Under the pieces are notes generated by a model. It saw only the letters and a list, made by a program, of their open reading frames with translations, was not told the origin of the DNA and did no database searches. 64,000 bases of DNA from NCBI GenBank assembly GCA_002307295.1, contig DBTY01000029.1:1-64000 (forward strand), in the 5' to 3' direction. Below are positions 33,382 through 42,972 of this stretch, piece after piece. The stretch comes from Ignavibacteriales bacterium UBA1304. GTDB taxonomy: Bacteria; Bacteroidota; Ignavibacteria; Ignavibacteriales; Ignavibacteriaceae. The translations under genes and the position numbers were made by a program. Numbering within the stretch: the stretch's first letter is position 1; each line of letters begins with the position of its first letter.

Positions 33382-34020
33382 CTACTTATTTTTGAAATCA
33401 AGAGCACGCCAATCGTTCAGCCCCAAGTAATAGTCTATCCGTTTATAGTTTTCTTTAGCATAAATTTGAATATTTCTTTTCCCATCCATCCCAAATGCAT
33501 GTAACATTAAAAAATCCATGAAATACTTGCTTAGTTTTTTTATTGTATCAAATTTAATATTTAAAGAAAACGGATCAACAAAACAAAACGAAAGCGTTTT
33601 GTTATTTGTGGAAGGCGTTGGGATATTTTCAATAATTTCGCTGGCTAATTCGTTTGCATCTCCCTGCAAATAGACTATGTTGTCCTCGCTATGTATGGCT
33701 TTAACCCGTGTTTTTAGAGCTTCAATGTTATTTCCGTCTATATCGCAAAAAATATATTTATCAAACTTATCTTTTACAAGCAAAGATAACAGCGCCGAAG
33801 TATTAACGCACTTCTCTGAATTCCGTAACCTCGCTTTCCCGGCGCCGCTGAATAAATCGATATAGACTCTTTGCTGCCAATTCTTTTTCATTCCAGTAGA
33901 AAACAAACAGTCATATTCATAAACCAAGCTGTATTTCTTTTTTGACCATTCTCCCACTTCGGGCATAGTCAAACCGTCATTTTCTGTATATAAGTTACTT
34001 CCCTCCATAACATCTCCCAT
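33382..34020 (-). pseudogene. tcmP: tcmP N-terminal fragment (three-Cys-motif partner, truncated)
   Basis: These 212 codons match the N-terminal and central part of TcmP: 'VGEWSKKKYSLVYEYDCLF', 'QRVYIDLFSGAGKARLRNSE' (SAM-binding-like loop), 'YIFCDIDGNNIEALKTRV', 'CFVDPFSLNIKFDTIKKL' and 'RIDYYLGLNDWR'. The match stops there: seven unrelated residues lead to TAG at 33382. The expected C-terminal segment is at 29052-29288, next to the DUF5131 partner gene. The fragment begins 30 bases after valS on the same strand. It could still be translated, but it lacks its end. Confidence 0.82.
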
Positions 34021-34050
34021 TCTAATTATTTAGGAACAATTATATTTTTA

Positions 34051-36663
34051 TTAGCTCAGGCTTTCGAGTATCTCCTTTAGTTTTACTATATTTCCTTCCC
34101 AATCGCGCTGCTTGGCTCTTTCTTTTTCTATTATTTCAGCAGGAGCGTTGTCTACAAATTTTGGGTTGGATAGTTTCTTTTCAATTCCTGCAAGCGAACC
34201 CTGATACCGTGCAATTTCTTTTTGCAAACGGGCTTTTTCAGCGTCTAAATCTATCAGCCCTTCAAGCGGAATATAAATTTCGCAATCTTTAACCAGCATA
34301 GAAACGCTTGCGTTTGGTTTTGCAAGCCCTTCGCCAACTGTAAGATTGTCTACCTTGCCAAGCTTCTTTATATATGCAATTTGATTTTCTGTAACGGAAG
34401 ACGATTTAAGAAAAACATTCATCAGCTTTGAAGGCGGAATATTTTTTTCGCCGCGGACGTTTCTTATAGCGGTAATAATATCCTGTACAAACAGCATCTC
34501 TTTTTCTGCCGCCGGATTAATTAAAGCCTTATCAGCTACAGGGAATGCCGAAGTAGAAATGCTTTCGCCGTCTTTTCTTTCTTCTATAAGATTCCATATC
34601 TCTTCTGTTATAAACGGCATAAACGGATGTACTATTTTTAACAGATTTTCAAAAATCGAAATTGCTCTTGTTAATACGGCTGATTTAACTTCTTCTTCGC
34701 CGGTATAAATTCTGTTCTTTGCTAATTCCACAAACCAGTCGCAGAAATCATTCCATACGAACGTATAAATTATCTTTATAGCGTTATTAATTTCAAATTT
34801 ATCTAACGCGGTAGTCAAATCAAGAACGGTCTGGTTAAAGCGCGAAAGTATCCACTGATCTGCAAAGTCGATATGCTTATCTAATAAGCTTTTATCTAAT
34901 TTAATTTTTTCCGTATTCATCAAAAGGAAGCGGCCTGCGTTCCAGATTTTGTTGGCAAAGTTTCTTCCAATCTCGCATTTTTCAGAACTGAAAAGCACGT
35001 CCTGACCAAGAGGAGCTAAATAAATAATTGTAAACCTCAAAGCGTCTGCGCCGTATTCAGCTATAACGTCAAGCGGATCAGGCGAATTACCAAGCGACTT
35101 GCTCATCTTACGTCCCTGCATATCGCGTATGATGCTGGTAAAATAAACGTCGTTAAAAGGAATATCCTTTTTGAAATGAAGTCCTGCAATTATCATTCTT
35201 GCAACCCAGAAGAAAATAATATCGGGCGCAGTAACAAGCGTATTAGTAGGATAATAATAGTCCTGCTCTTCTTTAGTTTCAAAAACTTCGTAAGCCCAAA
35301 GCCAGCTGCTGGCCCATGTATCAAGCACGTCTTTATCCTGAATCCAGTTTTCTGCGTCCTTAGGCGCAGTTACTCCGCAATAAACTTCCTTAGTCGTTTT
35401 GTGATACCAAACCGGAATTCTGTGCCCCCACCATAGCTGACGGGATATACACCAGTCTTTAATATTAGACATCCAGTGCGCGTAGGTTTTTGTCCAGTGT
35501 TCAGGATGAAATTTAACGTCCCCATCTTCAACCGCTTTTAGGGCTGGAGCGGATAGCTCCTCCATCTTCATAAACCACTGTTCGCTAAGGTATGGTTCAA
35601 TAGGCACGCCGCCGCGTTCAGAGTAGCCTACTTTATTCTGGTAATCTTCAATTTTTACAAGCAGCCCTAATTCTTTAAAACGGGTTACAACTTTTTCCTT
35701 TGCGTCAAATCTATCAAGATTTCTAAATTCTTCCGGAACGTTATCGTTTGTAGAAGCGTCTTCATTAAAAATATTTATAACTTCAAGATTTTGGCGTTTC
35801 CCCATTTCATAATCGTTTATATCATGGGCGGGAGTAATTTTCACTGCGCCGGTTCCAAATTCTTTATCTACATAATCGTCTGCAATTATCGGAATTTTTC
35901 TGCCGACAATCGGAAGGTCGATTGTTTTACCGACAAACTTTTTGTAGCGTTCGTCTTCCGGGTTAACTGCAACCGCAGTATCGCCTAACATTGTTTCAGG
36001 CCGGGTTGTAGCTACAATTAAAAAATCGTTACCTCCGGTAATAGGGTACTTTAAATAATAAAGCTTGCCGTTCATGCTCCTGTAAATAACCTCTTCATCC
36101 GATATAGCCGATTTGGAAGCGGGGCACCAGTTTACCATTCGGTATCCGCGGTAAATTTTCTTTTCGTTATAGAGAGTTACAAACGATTCAATTACTTTTT
36201 TATAAAAATGTTCGTCCATTGTAAAGCGTTCACGTTCCCAGTCGCAGCTTACGCCAAGTTTTTTCAGCTGGCTTATAATTATGCCGCCGTATTTTTCTTT
36301 CCAGACGTAGCAATGCTTAAGAAATTCTTCTCTGCCGATGTCATGTTTATCAATCCCCTGTTCTTTAAGGTAATTGGTAACTTTTGTTTCCGTAGCAATA
36401 GAAGCGTGATCGGTTCCTGGAACCCAGCAGGCGTTATATCCCTGCATTCTTTTAGTTCTTATTAAAATATCCTGAATAGTATTATTAAGGATATGCCCCA
36501 TAGTAAGCATGCCTGTAATATTTGGAGGCGGAATAACTATTGAATACGGTTTTTTACTTTTATCTACTTCTGAATGAAAGAATTTCTTATCTATCCAGTA
36601 TTTATACCATTTATCCTCAACGTCAGAGGGGTTATAAGCTTTGGGAATTTCCTGCAATTTCAA
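34051..36663 (-). CDS. valS: Valyl-tRNA synthetase
   Basis: This class I synthetase charges tRNA-Val. Full length at 870 residues, it has 'PPPNITGMLTMGHILNNT' (HIGH region, where the first His is Thr, as the class I signature allows), an editing domain at about 190-340, 'GRKMSKSLGNSPDP' near 527, an anticodon domain, and a C-terminal Val-type coiled coil ('EKARLQKEIARYQGSLAGI'). Neighbours: a HAD phosphatase gene 81 bases upstream and the tcmP fragment 30 bases downstream. The latter may be read from the valS promoter. Confidence 0.97.
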   Translation of the reverse strand: MKLQEIPKAYNPSDVEDKWYKYWIDKKFFHSEVDKSKKPYSIVIPPPNITGMLTMGHILNNTIQDILIRTKRMQGYNACWVPGTDHASIATETKVTNYLKEQGIDKHDIGREEFLKHCYVWKEKYGGIIISQLKKLGVSCDWERERFTMDEHFYKKVIESFVTLYNEKKIYRGYRMVNWCPASKSAISDEEVIYRSMNGKLYYLKYPITGGNDFLIVATTRPETMLGDTAVAVNPEDERYKKFVGKTIDLPIVGRKIPIIADDYVDKEFGTGAVKITPAHDINDYEMGKRQNLEVINIFNEDASTNDNVPEEFRNLDRFDAKEKVVTRFKELGLLVKIEDYQNKVGYSERGGVPIEPYLSEQWFMKMEELSAPALKAVEDGDVKFHPEHWTKTYAHWMSNIKDWCISRQLWWGHRIPVWYHKTTKEVYCGVTAPKDAENWIQDKDVLDTWASSWLWAYEVFETKEEQDYYYPTNTLVTAPDIIFFWVARMIIAGLHFKKDIPFNDVYFTSIIRDMQGRKMSKSLGNSPDPLDVIAEYGADALRFTIIYLAPLGQDVLFSSEKCEIGRNFANKIWNAGRFLLMNTEKIKLDKSLLDKHIDFADQWILSRFNQTVLDLTTALDKFEINNAIKIIYTFVWNDFCDWFVELAKNRIYTGEEEVKSAVLTRAISIFENLLKIVHPFMPFITEEIWNLIEERKDGESISTSAFPVADKALINPAAEKEMLFVQDIITAIRNVRGEKNIPPSKLMNVFLKSSSVTENQIAYIKKLGKVDNLTVGEGLAKPNASVSMLVKDCEIYIPLEGLIDLDAEKARLQKEIARYQGSLAGIEKKLSNPKFVDNAPAEIIEKERAKQRDWEGNIVKLKEILESLS

Positions 36664-36744
36664 CTCCGAAAATTAAAATAATTATTTAAAATCTTTTCAC
36701 AAATATAATGAAAATTTGGCGGTCATAATAATTTGGATGTAAAG

Positions 36745-37359
36745 TTAAAGAATAGCCCTGTTTTTTAACTCGCTGACAAGGTTGGCATATCCTACGAAAT
36801 TAATTGCGTCCCAGCCCAAAGTTATTGCTTCGTCTGTATTTACAGAAGTATCGTCAATAAAGAGGTGCTCTTCAGCCGGTTTATGCGTAAAATCTTCAAC
36901 TAATTTATAAATTTCTTCTTCCGGCTTAACTATGCCCGCTTCGTGAGATAAAACAAGATGATCAAATTGTTTAATAAAATCGTATTTCTGCCAGCCGTAA
37001 CGCCTGTGGATATCGTTTGTATTTGAAAGCAGTATGAGAGTATATTTTTTTTTAAAAATAGGCAGTAACGAAACAACGTCTTCATTCGGCGTAAAAATAT
37101 CGCCAAACATCTGGCAGAATGTTTCAGCGTCAACCTTGTGATCTAACGCGGCAAGAACTCTCTTTAGAAATTCTTTTTCGCTAATGCGCGCGGATTCAAA
37201 GTCTCTATATTCATGCCGATGTTGTTTATAAAAATCAGTAAATTTTTCCCCAAGTCCATTTTCTACTTTATCCAATTTTGCAGTTAATATGCCATAGTCA
37301 AAATCTAATAGCACTTTACCAAGGTCGAACACAATAACAGAGTATTTTCTCGATTCCAT
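36745..37359 (-). CDS. HAD-superfamily hydrolase (YihX-like)
   Basis: This 204-residue HAD phosphatase has motif I 'VIVFDLGKVLLDFDYG', with the nucleophile Asp followed by L-G as in the YihX group, motif II 'LILLSNTNDIHRRYGW', the motif III Lys in 'AGIVKPEEEIYKLV', and motif IV 'HLFIDDTSVNTDEAITLGW'. An alpha-helical cap lies at about 20-90. YihX-type enzymes dephosphorylate sugar phosphates such as alpha-D-glucose 1-phosphate, but substrate specificity cannot be read from sequence. It is upstream of valS on the same strand. Confidence 0.88.
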   Translation of the reverse strand: MESRKYSVIVFDLGKVLLDFDYGILTAKLDKVENGLGEKFTDFYKQHRHEYRDFESARISEKEFLKRVLAALDHKVDAETFCQMFGDIFTPNEDVVSLLPIFKKKYTLILLSNTNDIHRRYGWQKYDFIKQFDHLVLSHEAGIVKPEEEIYKLVEDFTHKPAEEHLFIDDTSVNTDEAITLGWDAINFVGYANLVSELKNRAIL

Positions 37360-37389
37360 ATTTTCCTTTTCATTTAAATTGGGTCATTT

Positions 37390-37737
37390 TCAGCTATCAA
37401 TATCAACATCTTTACTTTCATACTCCGAACTGTTTGGCTCCCAATCTTCTCCTTCGCATGGAAGGATTACTTTTGAAGGATGCTCGTCATATTTCATGCA
37501 AAGCACGGCGCTTTCGTCAAAGTGTTTGCAGCTTGAGCATAATGTGGATTCAATAATTTCTTTATTCTGTTCTATAAATAAACGATAGTGTATTATTGTA
37601 GGATGAATTATTACTCCGTAAATAGACATAAGGCTAAGCATAAACCAAGTTTGATACTGAATATAACTTTTAAGTATCCAGAGCGACGGGATTAAAAGAA
37701 ATATTCTTATAATAGTCCAAAATACTATTTCGCCCAA
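37390..37737 (-). CDS. Small membrane protein with Cys-rich cytoplasmic tail
   Basis: This 115-residue protein has two predicted membrane helices (about 5-20 'IIRIFLLIPSLWILKSY' and about 32-50) followed by a soluble tail. The tail contains 'CSSCKHFDESAVLCMKYDE' and 'VILPCEGEDW', four cysteines in a C-x2-C-x9-C-x11-C array that could bind zinc or a cluster. Similar Cys tails occur in short uncharacterised Bacteroidota proteins. The C-terminus is very acidic. It lies 30 bases upstream of the HAD gene on the same strand. Function unknown. Confidence 0.65.
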   Translation of the reverse strand: MGEIVFWTIIRIFLLIPSLWILKSYIQYQTWFMLSLMSIYGVIIHPTIIHYRLFIEQNKEIIESTLCSSCKHFDESAVLCMKYDEHPSKVILPCEGEDWEPNSSEYESKDVDIDS

Positions 37738-37859
37738 TTTTTTATTTTTATAATTATTAAAAAATAATATTTAGTTATATTAACATACTAAAGTTGGTAA
37801 AAAGAAAAAAAATTATAAAGTCATTAACGAATCTATAATTAATCTTGAATGGAACGGAT

Positions 37860-39002
37860 ATGGAAACGCTTTTAATTTCTTTGTTTTTAGTTGGAGCTCT
37901 TTATAACTTCTCTATCGCTCAAAATAAAGAGAAAGTTATAACATTTATTGTACATCCTTTAGTTCAGCCAAAAGACTCATCCATATACATAACAGGCTCC
38001 AGTCCAAAACTGGGGAACTGGGATCCCGCTTTAACGCCTCTTGTAAAACAGAAAGACGGATCATGGGAAATTGCCATTCCGTTTTCTGAAGGAGAACGGC
38101 TTGAGTTTAAATTTACTAAAGGCTCCTGGGCCGCCGAAGCTGTGGGAGCTAACGGAGCGGTTCCGCAAAACCACTCGCTGACCGTAGTAAACGACTCTAC
38201 TTTTGAAATAACTATTGATAACTGGAAAAATGATTTTCACCCAAGATCGCTCAGCGGAATATTCGGCAAAGTAGTTTATTTTAATAACCTCGAAGGAAAA
38301 GGTATCAGACCCCGGAATATTATCGTCTGGCTTCCGCCAAATTATGACATAAATAAGAAAAAACGTTACCCGGTTTTATATATGCACGACGGACAGAATA
38401 TTATCGATCCGGCCACGTCTACTTTTGGCGTGGATTGGCAGATTGACGAAACCGCCGATTCGCTAATTAAACAAAATAAGATTAAAGAAATTATAATTGT
38501 TGGAATATACAACACAAAAGACCGCAATGCAGAATACTCATATGGCGATATGGGACATGCGTATATGGATTTTATAGTAGATAAACTAAAACCATTTATC
38601 GATTCCGAATTCAGAACTCTGCCCGGCAGAAATAACACAGCCGTCATGGGCTCCTCTATGGGCGGTCTTATTTCCCTAGAGCTCGCATGGGAACATCCAG
38701 AAGTATTTTCAGCCGCCGGTTGCCTCTCCCCTGCTTTTAAAATTCAGGAATTAAATTATTTGCCTTTCATCGAAAAATACAAGGGCGCAAAGAAAAAAAT
38801 TAAATTATATATTGACGACGGCGGCATTGGTTTAGACGCTGAACTGCTGCCCGGAATTAAAAAGACGATTGAAGCGCTTAACAAAAAGGGCTATAAAACC
38901 GGGAAAGATATTGAATGGTTTTACGACCCGGCGGCGGAACATAACGAAGGCGCATGGGCAAAACGAGTCTGGCGGCCTTTGGTTTTTATGTTCGGCAAAT
39001 AA
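37860..39002 (+). CDS. Exported CBM20-like domain plus esterase D-type hydrolase
   Basis: This 380-residue secreted enzyme has a signal peptide ('LLISLFLVGALYNFSIAQ'). A starch-binding CBM20-like domain spans about 30-125 ('YITGSSPKLGNWDPALTPLV'), and an alpha/beta-hydrolase of the esterase D/antigen-85 type spans about 145-378. Ser266 in 'VMGSSMGGLISLE' is the nucleophile; the acid is probably in 'LYIDDGG' and the His in 'AEHNEGAW'. I start it at ATG 37860, preceded by GGAA; the in-frame TTG at 37845 has no ribosome site. It likely hydrolyses an ester on a polysaccharide or siderophore. Confidence 0.85.
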   Translation: METLLISLFLVGALYNFSIAQNKEKVITFIVHPLVQPKDSSIYITGSSPKLGNWDPALTPLVKQKDGSWEIAIPFSEGERLEFKFTKGSWAAEAVGANGAVPQNHSLTVVNDSTFEITIDNWKNDFHPRSLSGIFGKVVYFNNLEGKGIRPRNIIVWLPPNYDINKKKRYPVLYMHDGQNIIDPATSTFGVDWQIDETADSLIKQNKIKEIIIVGIYNTKDRNAEYSYGDMGHAYMDFIVDKLKPFIDSEFRTLPGRNNTAVMGSSMGGLISLELAWEHPEVFSAAGCLSPAFKIQELNYLPFIEKYKGAKKKIKLYIDDGGIGLDAELLPGIKKTIEALNKKGYKTGKDIEWFYDPAAEHNEGAWAKRVWRPLVFMFGK

Positions 39003-39014
39003 TTATCGTCATGT

Positions 39015-41300
39015 TTAAAACTCTGCGCTGACGCCAATTGTTGGCAAGAGCCCTATGCTTGTTTTGTTTTCAGCTTTATTATCTCGGGCGTTCCATCTTA
39101 CTCCGGAGCTCATTTTATTATTGTAGATATTCTGAATATCTATATAAGTAATTAAAGTCCACTTCTCAAAAAACCATTTACGGTCTAGCCTTCCGTCAAG
39201 ACTATTATTAGCCGAAAGCCTTTGGCTGTTATAAGCGCTAACGCTTTGGCTTCCGTCGCTGTTAAAGGGGGTATACGGCTTTGCGGTTGAATAATTAAAT
39301 TTAACGCCCGCCTCCCAGTCTTTATCTATTTTATATCCTCCGCTCAAACAGAATATCCATGTCTGGTCGTAGCTGCCTACGCGTTCAATTCCGTCAAGCG
39401 CAGTATACTTTGACTGATTATAAGTAAGGCTGAGTATGCCGTAAAACGGAATTGAAGAAAGCTGTTTACGAGCCGAAAGTTCAACTCCTCTTGCAAATCC
39501 CTTTCCGCCGCTTGTTAACGGCTCTAAGCCAAAAGAAGCAAAGTTGTCGTCCGACCCGGCAAACCCGGCGCCAGTGTTAGCCAATACTAAATATGGTCTT
39601 GTTAAACTTGCCGGATAGTCGGAATATTTTTTATAGTACGTTTCTATTTTTATATATGCGTCTTCTCTTATTTTACGTTCTAATCCCAAAACAAACTGAT
39701 CCGCCTTTATCTCTTTAAGCTTTTTATTATAAGCTGTCGCTGCAAGCCATATGTAGGAGGGAGCCTGATAATAAATGCCGGAACTAATTGTTATATCAGT
39801 TAAGTCGTCGATGCTATATGCGGCTGAAAAACGGGGACTAAAATAAAGTTTTTTATCCAAAGGATTAAAGTAATCGAACCTTACGCCAAAGCTTGTCTTA
39901 AAACGCTCAAAAAGCTGCATTACATGGTTAACATAAAAAGCCGCTTTTACAAAATCTTCTTTTACATTTGCAGAATTAACTGCGAGCGAATCGCCAAACG
40001 TAGTTTTGAATTTTGGGAAAAATACATCGGACTTAAAATTTATTAGTTTCAGGTCTAAGCCAAAGTTCATTTCAGTCTTGTCCGACATTTTATATATCAG
40101 TTCCGCTTTTACTCTGTTTTCAGCCTCGGTTGATTTATTAGAAAACAATGGATTTAGCAGCGAATCTTTTTGCGAAGTGTTATAGTCTACAAAATTTCTG
40201 CTTGCAATAAATTGGTAGAACCCATTGTTAAACAAATGCCTGAATATAACTCCTCCTACGTATTGAACCTGATCGCTCCCAAGAATACGGGAGTTATCAT
40301 AGCGCTGGTCTAACGTATTATTAAAATATTTTACATTATCAAAAGCGCCGATGTACAAAAATGATATTGAATTTTCATTATCTAATTTATAGTTATATTT
40401 CGCAAGCGCGTCGTAATACTCCGGCACAAACCCAAATCCGGCCGCTTTAAAAATAAAATCGAGATAGCTCCTCCTGACCGAAAAAATAAAATCAGAATTA
40501 TCAGAAACAGGTCCCTCATAATTAAATCCAAACTGCGAAGCCGATATAGTAGCTTTGCCTCCTAATTTGTCTTTCCGTCCGTCTCTAAGATCAATTTTAA
40601 GAGCAGAAGATATTTTATCGCCATATAGCGACGAAAACCCTCCTGTTGAAAAAGTAACCTCTTTTACATAATCAAGGTTGATGTAGCTTAAAGGACCTCC
40701 TGTAGCGCCCTGAGAGCCAAAGTGATTTATATTCGGAATTTCAATTCCATCGACTATATAAAGATTTTCCGAAGGCGCCCCGCCCCGTACTATCAAATCG
40801 TTCCTGCCAGCGTCGGCCTGGGCTACGCCCGGCAAGGCGGACAATGTGCGGACAACGTCTTCAAAGCCGCCGGGAGCTCTCCTTATTTCTTCGTAACTTA
40901 ATGCGTTTACGCTGGTTATATTATCAGGGTCTTTTCTAAAATAATCGGACTTTACAGTAACCCCCTTTATTTCAAATACGGATTCGGATAACCGGAAATC
41001 TATCTGAACCGGCTTTGAATTTGTTACAATTATATCCGACCGTGTTATTGGCTTATAACCTATGGACGATACTTTTACTATATACGTCCCTGGCGGAAGA
41101 GCCCCTATAATAAAGGCTCCGGACGAATCCGTTGAAGTTCCGTACGCAGAACCGGCAAGGACTACATTTGCTCCAGGTATCGGTTTTTGAGTAACTTCTT
41201 CTATAACGCGCCCGGTAATTTTACCGTTATTTGTTTGAGCGTTTAAGTTAAGCGCCGTAGAAAAAAACAGAAAGCATAGTAATGTAAATCGTTTAAGCAT
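39015..41300 (-). CDS. TonB-dependent receptor with carboxypeptidase-like regulatory domain
   Basis: This 761-residue outer-membrane protein has a signal peptide (1-21). A CarboxypepD_reg-like domain spans about 25-110 ('GKITGRVIEEVTQKPIPGAN'), then a plug of about 115-230 ('LPGVAQADAGRNDLIVRGGA', 'NLYIVDGIEIPNINHFGSQG'), then a beta-barrel. The size is short for a SusC-like receptor, and no SusD partner is adjacent, so a simple importer of a siderophore, vitamin or peptide is more likely. It converges with the esterase gene 12 bases away and is divergent from the hybrid kinase. Confidence 0.9.
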   Translation of the reverse strand: MLKRFTLLCFLFFSTALNLNAQTNNGKITGRVIEEVTQKPIPGANVVLAGSAYGTSTDSSGAFIIGALPPGTYIVKVSSIGYKPITRSDIIVTNSKPVQIDFRLSESVFEIKGVTVKSDYFRKDPDNITSVNALSYEEIRRAPGGFEDVVRTLSALPGVAQADAGRNDLIVRGGAPSENLYIVDGIEIPNINHFGSQGATGGPLSYINLDYVKEVTFSTGGFSSLYGDKISSALKIDLRDGRKDKLGGKATISASQFGFNYEGPVSDNSDFIFSVRRSYLDFIFKAAGFGFVPEYYDALAKYNYKLDNENSISFLYIGAFDNVKYFNNTLDQRYDNSRILGSDQVQYVGGVIFRHLFNNGFYQFIASRNFVDYNTSQKDSLLNPLFSNKSTEAENRVKAELIYKMSDKTEMNFGLDLKLINFKSDVFFPKFKTTFGDSLAVNSANVKEDFVKAAFYVNHVMQLFERFKTSFGVRFDYFNPLDKKLYFSPRFSAAYSIDDLTDITISSGIYYQAPSYIWLAATAYNKKLKEIKADQFVLGLERKIREDAYIKIETYYKKYSDYPASLTRPYLVLANTGAGFAGSDDNFASFGLEPLTSGGKGFARGVELSARKQLSSIPFYGILSLTYNQSKYTALDGIERVGSYDQTWIFCLSGGYKIDKDWEAGVKFNYSTAKPYTPFNSDGSQSVSAYNSQRLSANNSLDGRLDRKWFFEKWTLITYIDIQNIYNNKMSSGVRWNARDNKAENKTSIGLLPTIGVSAEF

Positions 41301-41445
41301 ATCATCTCTTTTCTTTTTTTTACATAAACAGCTAAATATATTTAATTAGTTCAATTAGAGATATCAAATAAATATAATCAAAATTCCCTTACATTTTATT
41401 ATATTTGCACTATGCGGTTTGTGTGGTTAATTATAAGAATAAACG

Positions 41446-42948
41446 ATGAGAAAAAAAATGTATGACGAATCTGTAAAAGATAAATCTGCTAATGATATAT
41501 TAATGGGATTTCAGGAAATTGAATCCGTTATAAACGAGTCAGTTTGGGTTTCCGATTCAGTTGGAGCTAAAAAACAATTTTATACGCAGAGTATAAAAAA
41601 AATCACCGGGTATACCGCCAATGAAATTTTAGATTTACCCGAGAACCACTGTTCTATTATTTTTAGCGACGATGTTGCCGATGTAAAAAAAGAATTAAAT
41701 AATTTTGAAAAATCAGGCGTCTCGCAAAAATTACAGCTTACCTATAGAATAATAAGAAAAGACAATATACTCCGCTGGGTGAAAGAAGAAATAGAAAAGA
41801 AGGATGGGATTAAACGTATCGGCGTAATAACCGATATAACCTCTCTAAATGAAAAAGACAGCATTATTAACGATTACAAGCAAAAGCTTAAAGAAGTAAA
41901 TGCGGCAAAGGATAGCTTTATCACAATACTTTCTCACGATTTACGAGCCCCTTTTACCAGTATCCTTGGCTTTGCTGAAATACTTATGAACGAACCGGAT
42001 CTGCCGCTTCAGGATAAGACCGAGTATCTTAGTTATATTTATGAAGCTTCGCAAAACCAACTCCAGTTAATTAATTATCTGCTTGACTGGTCTCGCCTGC
42101 AAACCGGAAGGCTTATTGTTGAGCCGCAAAGATTAAAAGCACAGGCTGTTGTTTTCAATTGCGTTTCTTCTCTTACCGGCAACGCTATAAGGAAAAACCT
42201 TGAGATTGAAGTAGACGTAGACGATGCAATTTTTATCAATGCAGACGAACGGCTAATCACGCAGGCTATTTCAAACCTGCTGAACAATGCAATTAAATTT
42301 TCGCGCTCTAATTCTAAAATTGAAATATCAGCAAATAATTTTAACGATACGCAAATTGAGTTTATAATAAGAGATAGCGGCGTTGGAATTTCTGAAGAAG
42401 ATCAGTCAAAGATTTTTAAAGTTGAAAATATGTTTTCTACCGAAGGCACTTCTGGCGAAAAAGGAAGCGGCTTAGGACTGCCTCTTGTTAAAGAGATTAT
42501 AGAAAAGCATGGAGGCGCAATATGGTTTTATTCTCAACAGGATTCTGGCAGCGAATTTCACTTTACAGTTCACAAACCGCTAAACTCAGCGTTATTAGTC
42601 AATAATAATAGTTCCGAACGGGATACTTTTCTACCATTGATTAAAGGCGCTTTGCCTGGTTTTGAAATTTATAAGGCAGAAAATGGTTTTGAAGCTATGA
42701 ACCTTATACTCGAAAAAAGCCCCTCTATAGTAATTGCAGATCACGATCTTCCATTAATGAATGGACTTCAACTGATTGAATCGGTAACAAAAGGAAACGC
42801 TCATTGTAAAATACCATTTGTTATATTGGCTAAATATGATTCCCCGGAATTACGGCAAAGCTATTATAATTATGGAGTTTCTTTAATTTTGACAAAACCG
42901 GTCGACTTTACAGAGTTCACAAAAATTGTCCAAAATTTAGTAAATTAG
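41446..42948 (+). CDS. PAS-hybrid histidine kinase with atypical receiver domain
   Basis: This 500-residue cytoplasmic protein has a PAS domain (about 15-130) and a HisKA domain with phospho-acceptor His164 ('ITILSHDLRAPFTSILGF'). The HATPase domain includes 'NNAIKFSRSNSKIEIS' and 'GSGLGLPLVKEIIEKHGG'. A C-terminal receiver covers about 380-500, where Asp432 in 'IADHDLPLMNG' is the expected phosphoryl site. The usual acidic pair at the start of the receiver is replaced by Asn ('ALLVNNNSSER'), so phosphorylation may be impaired. No membrane segment is present. The UpxY-like gene follows after 24 bases. Confidence 0.9.
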   Translation: MRKKMYDESVKDKSANDILMGFQEIESVINESVWVSDSVGAKKQFYTQSIKKITGYTANEILDLPENHCSIIFSDDVADVKKELNNFEKSGVSQKLQLTYRIIRKDNILRWVKEEIEKKDGIKRIGVITDITSLNEKDSIINDYKQKLKEVNAAKDSFITILSHDLRAPFTSILGFAEILMNEPDLPLQDKTEYLSYIYEASQNQLQLINYLLDWSRLQTGRLIVEPQRLKAQAVVFNCVSSLTGNAIRKNLEIEVDVDDAIFINADERLITQAISNLLNNAIKFSRSNSKIEISANNFNDTQIEFIIRDSGVGISEEDQSKIFKVENMFSTEGTSGEKGSGLGLPLVKEIIEKHGGAIWFYSQQDSGSEFHFTVHKPLNSALLVNNNSSERDTFLPLIKGALPGFEIYKAENGFEAMNLILEKSPSIVIADHDLPLMNGLQLIESVTKGNAHCKIPFVILAKYDSPELRQSYYNYGVSLILTKPVDFTEFTKIVQNLVN

Positions 42949-42972
42949 AATTCGTTTATTTAACTATATATT

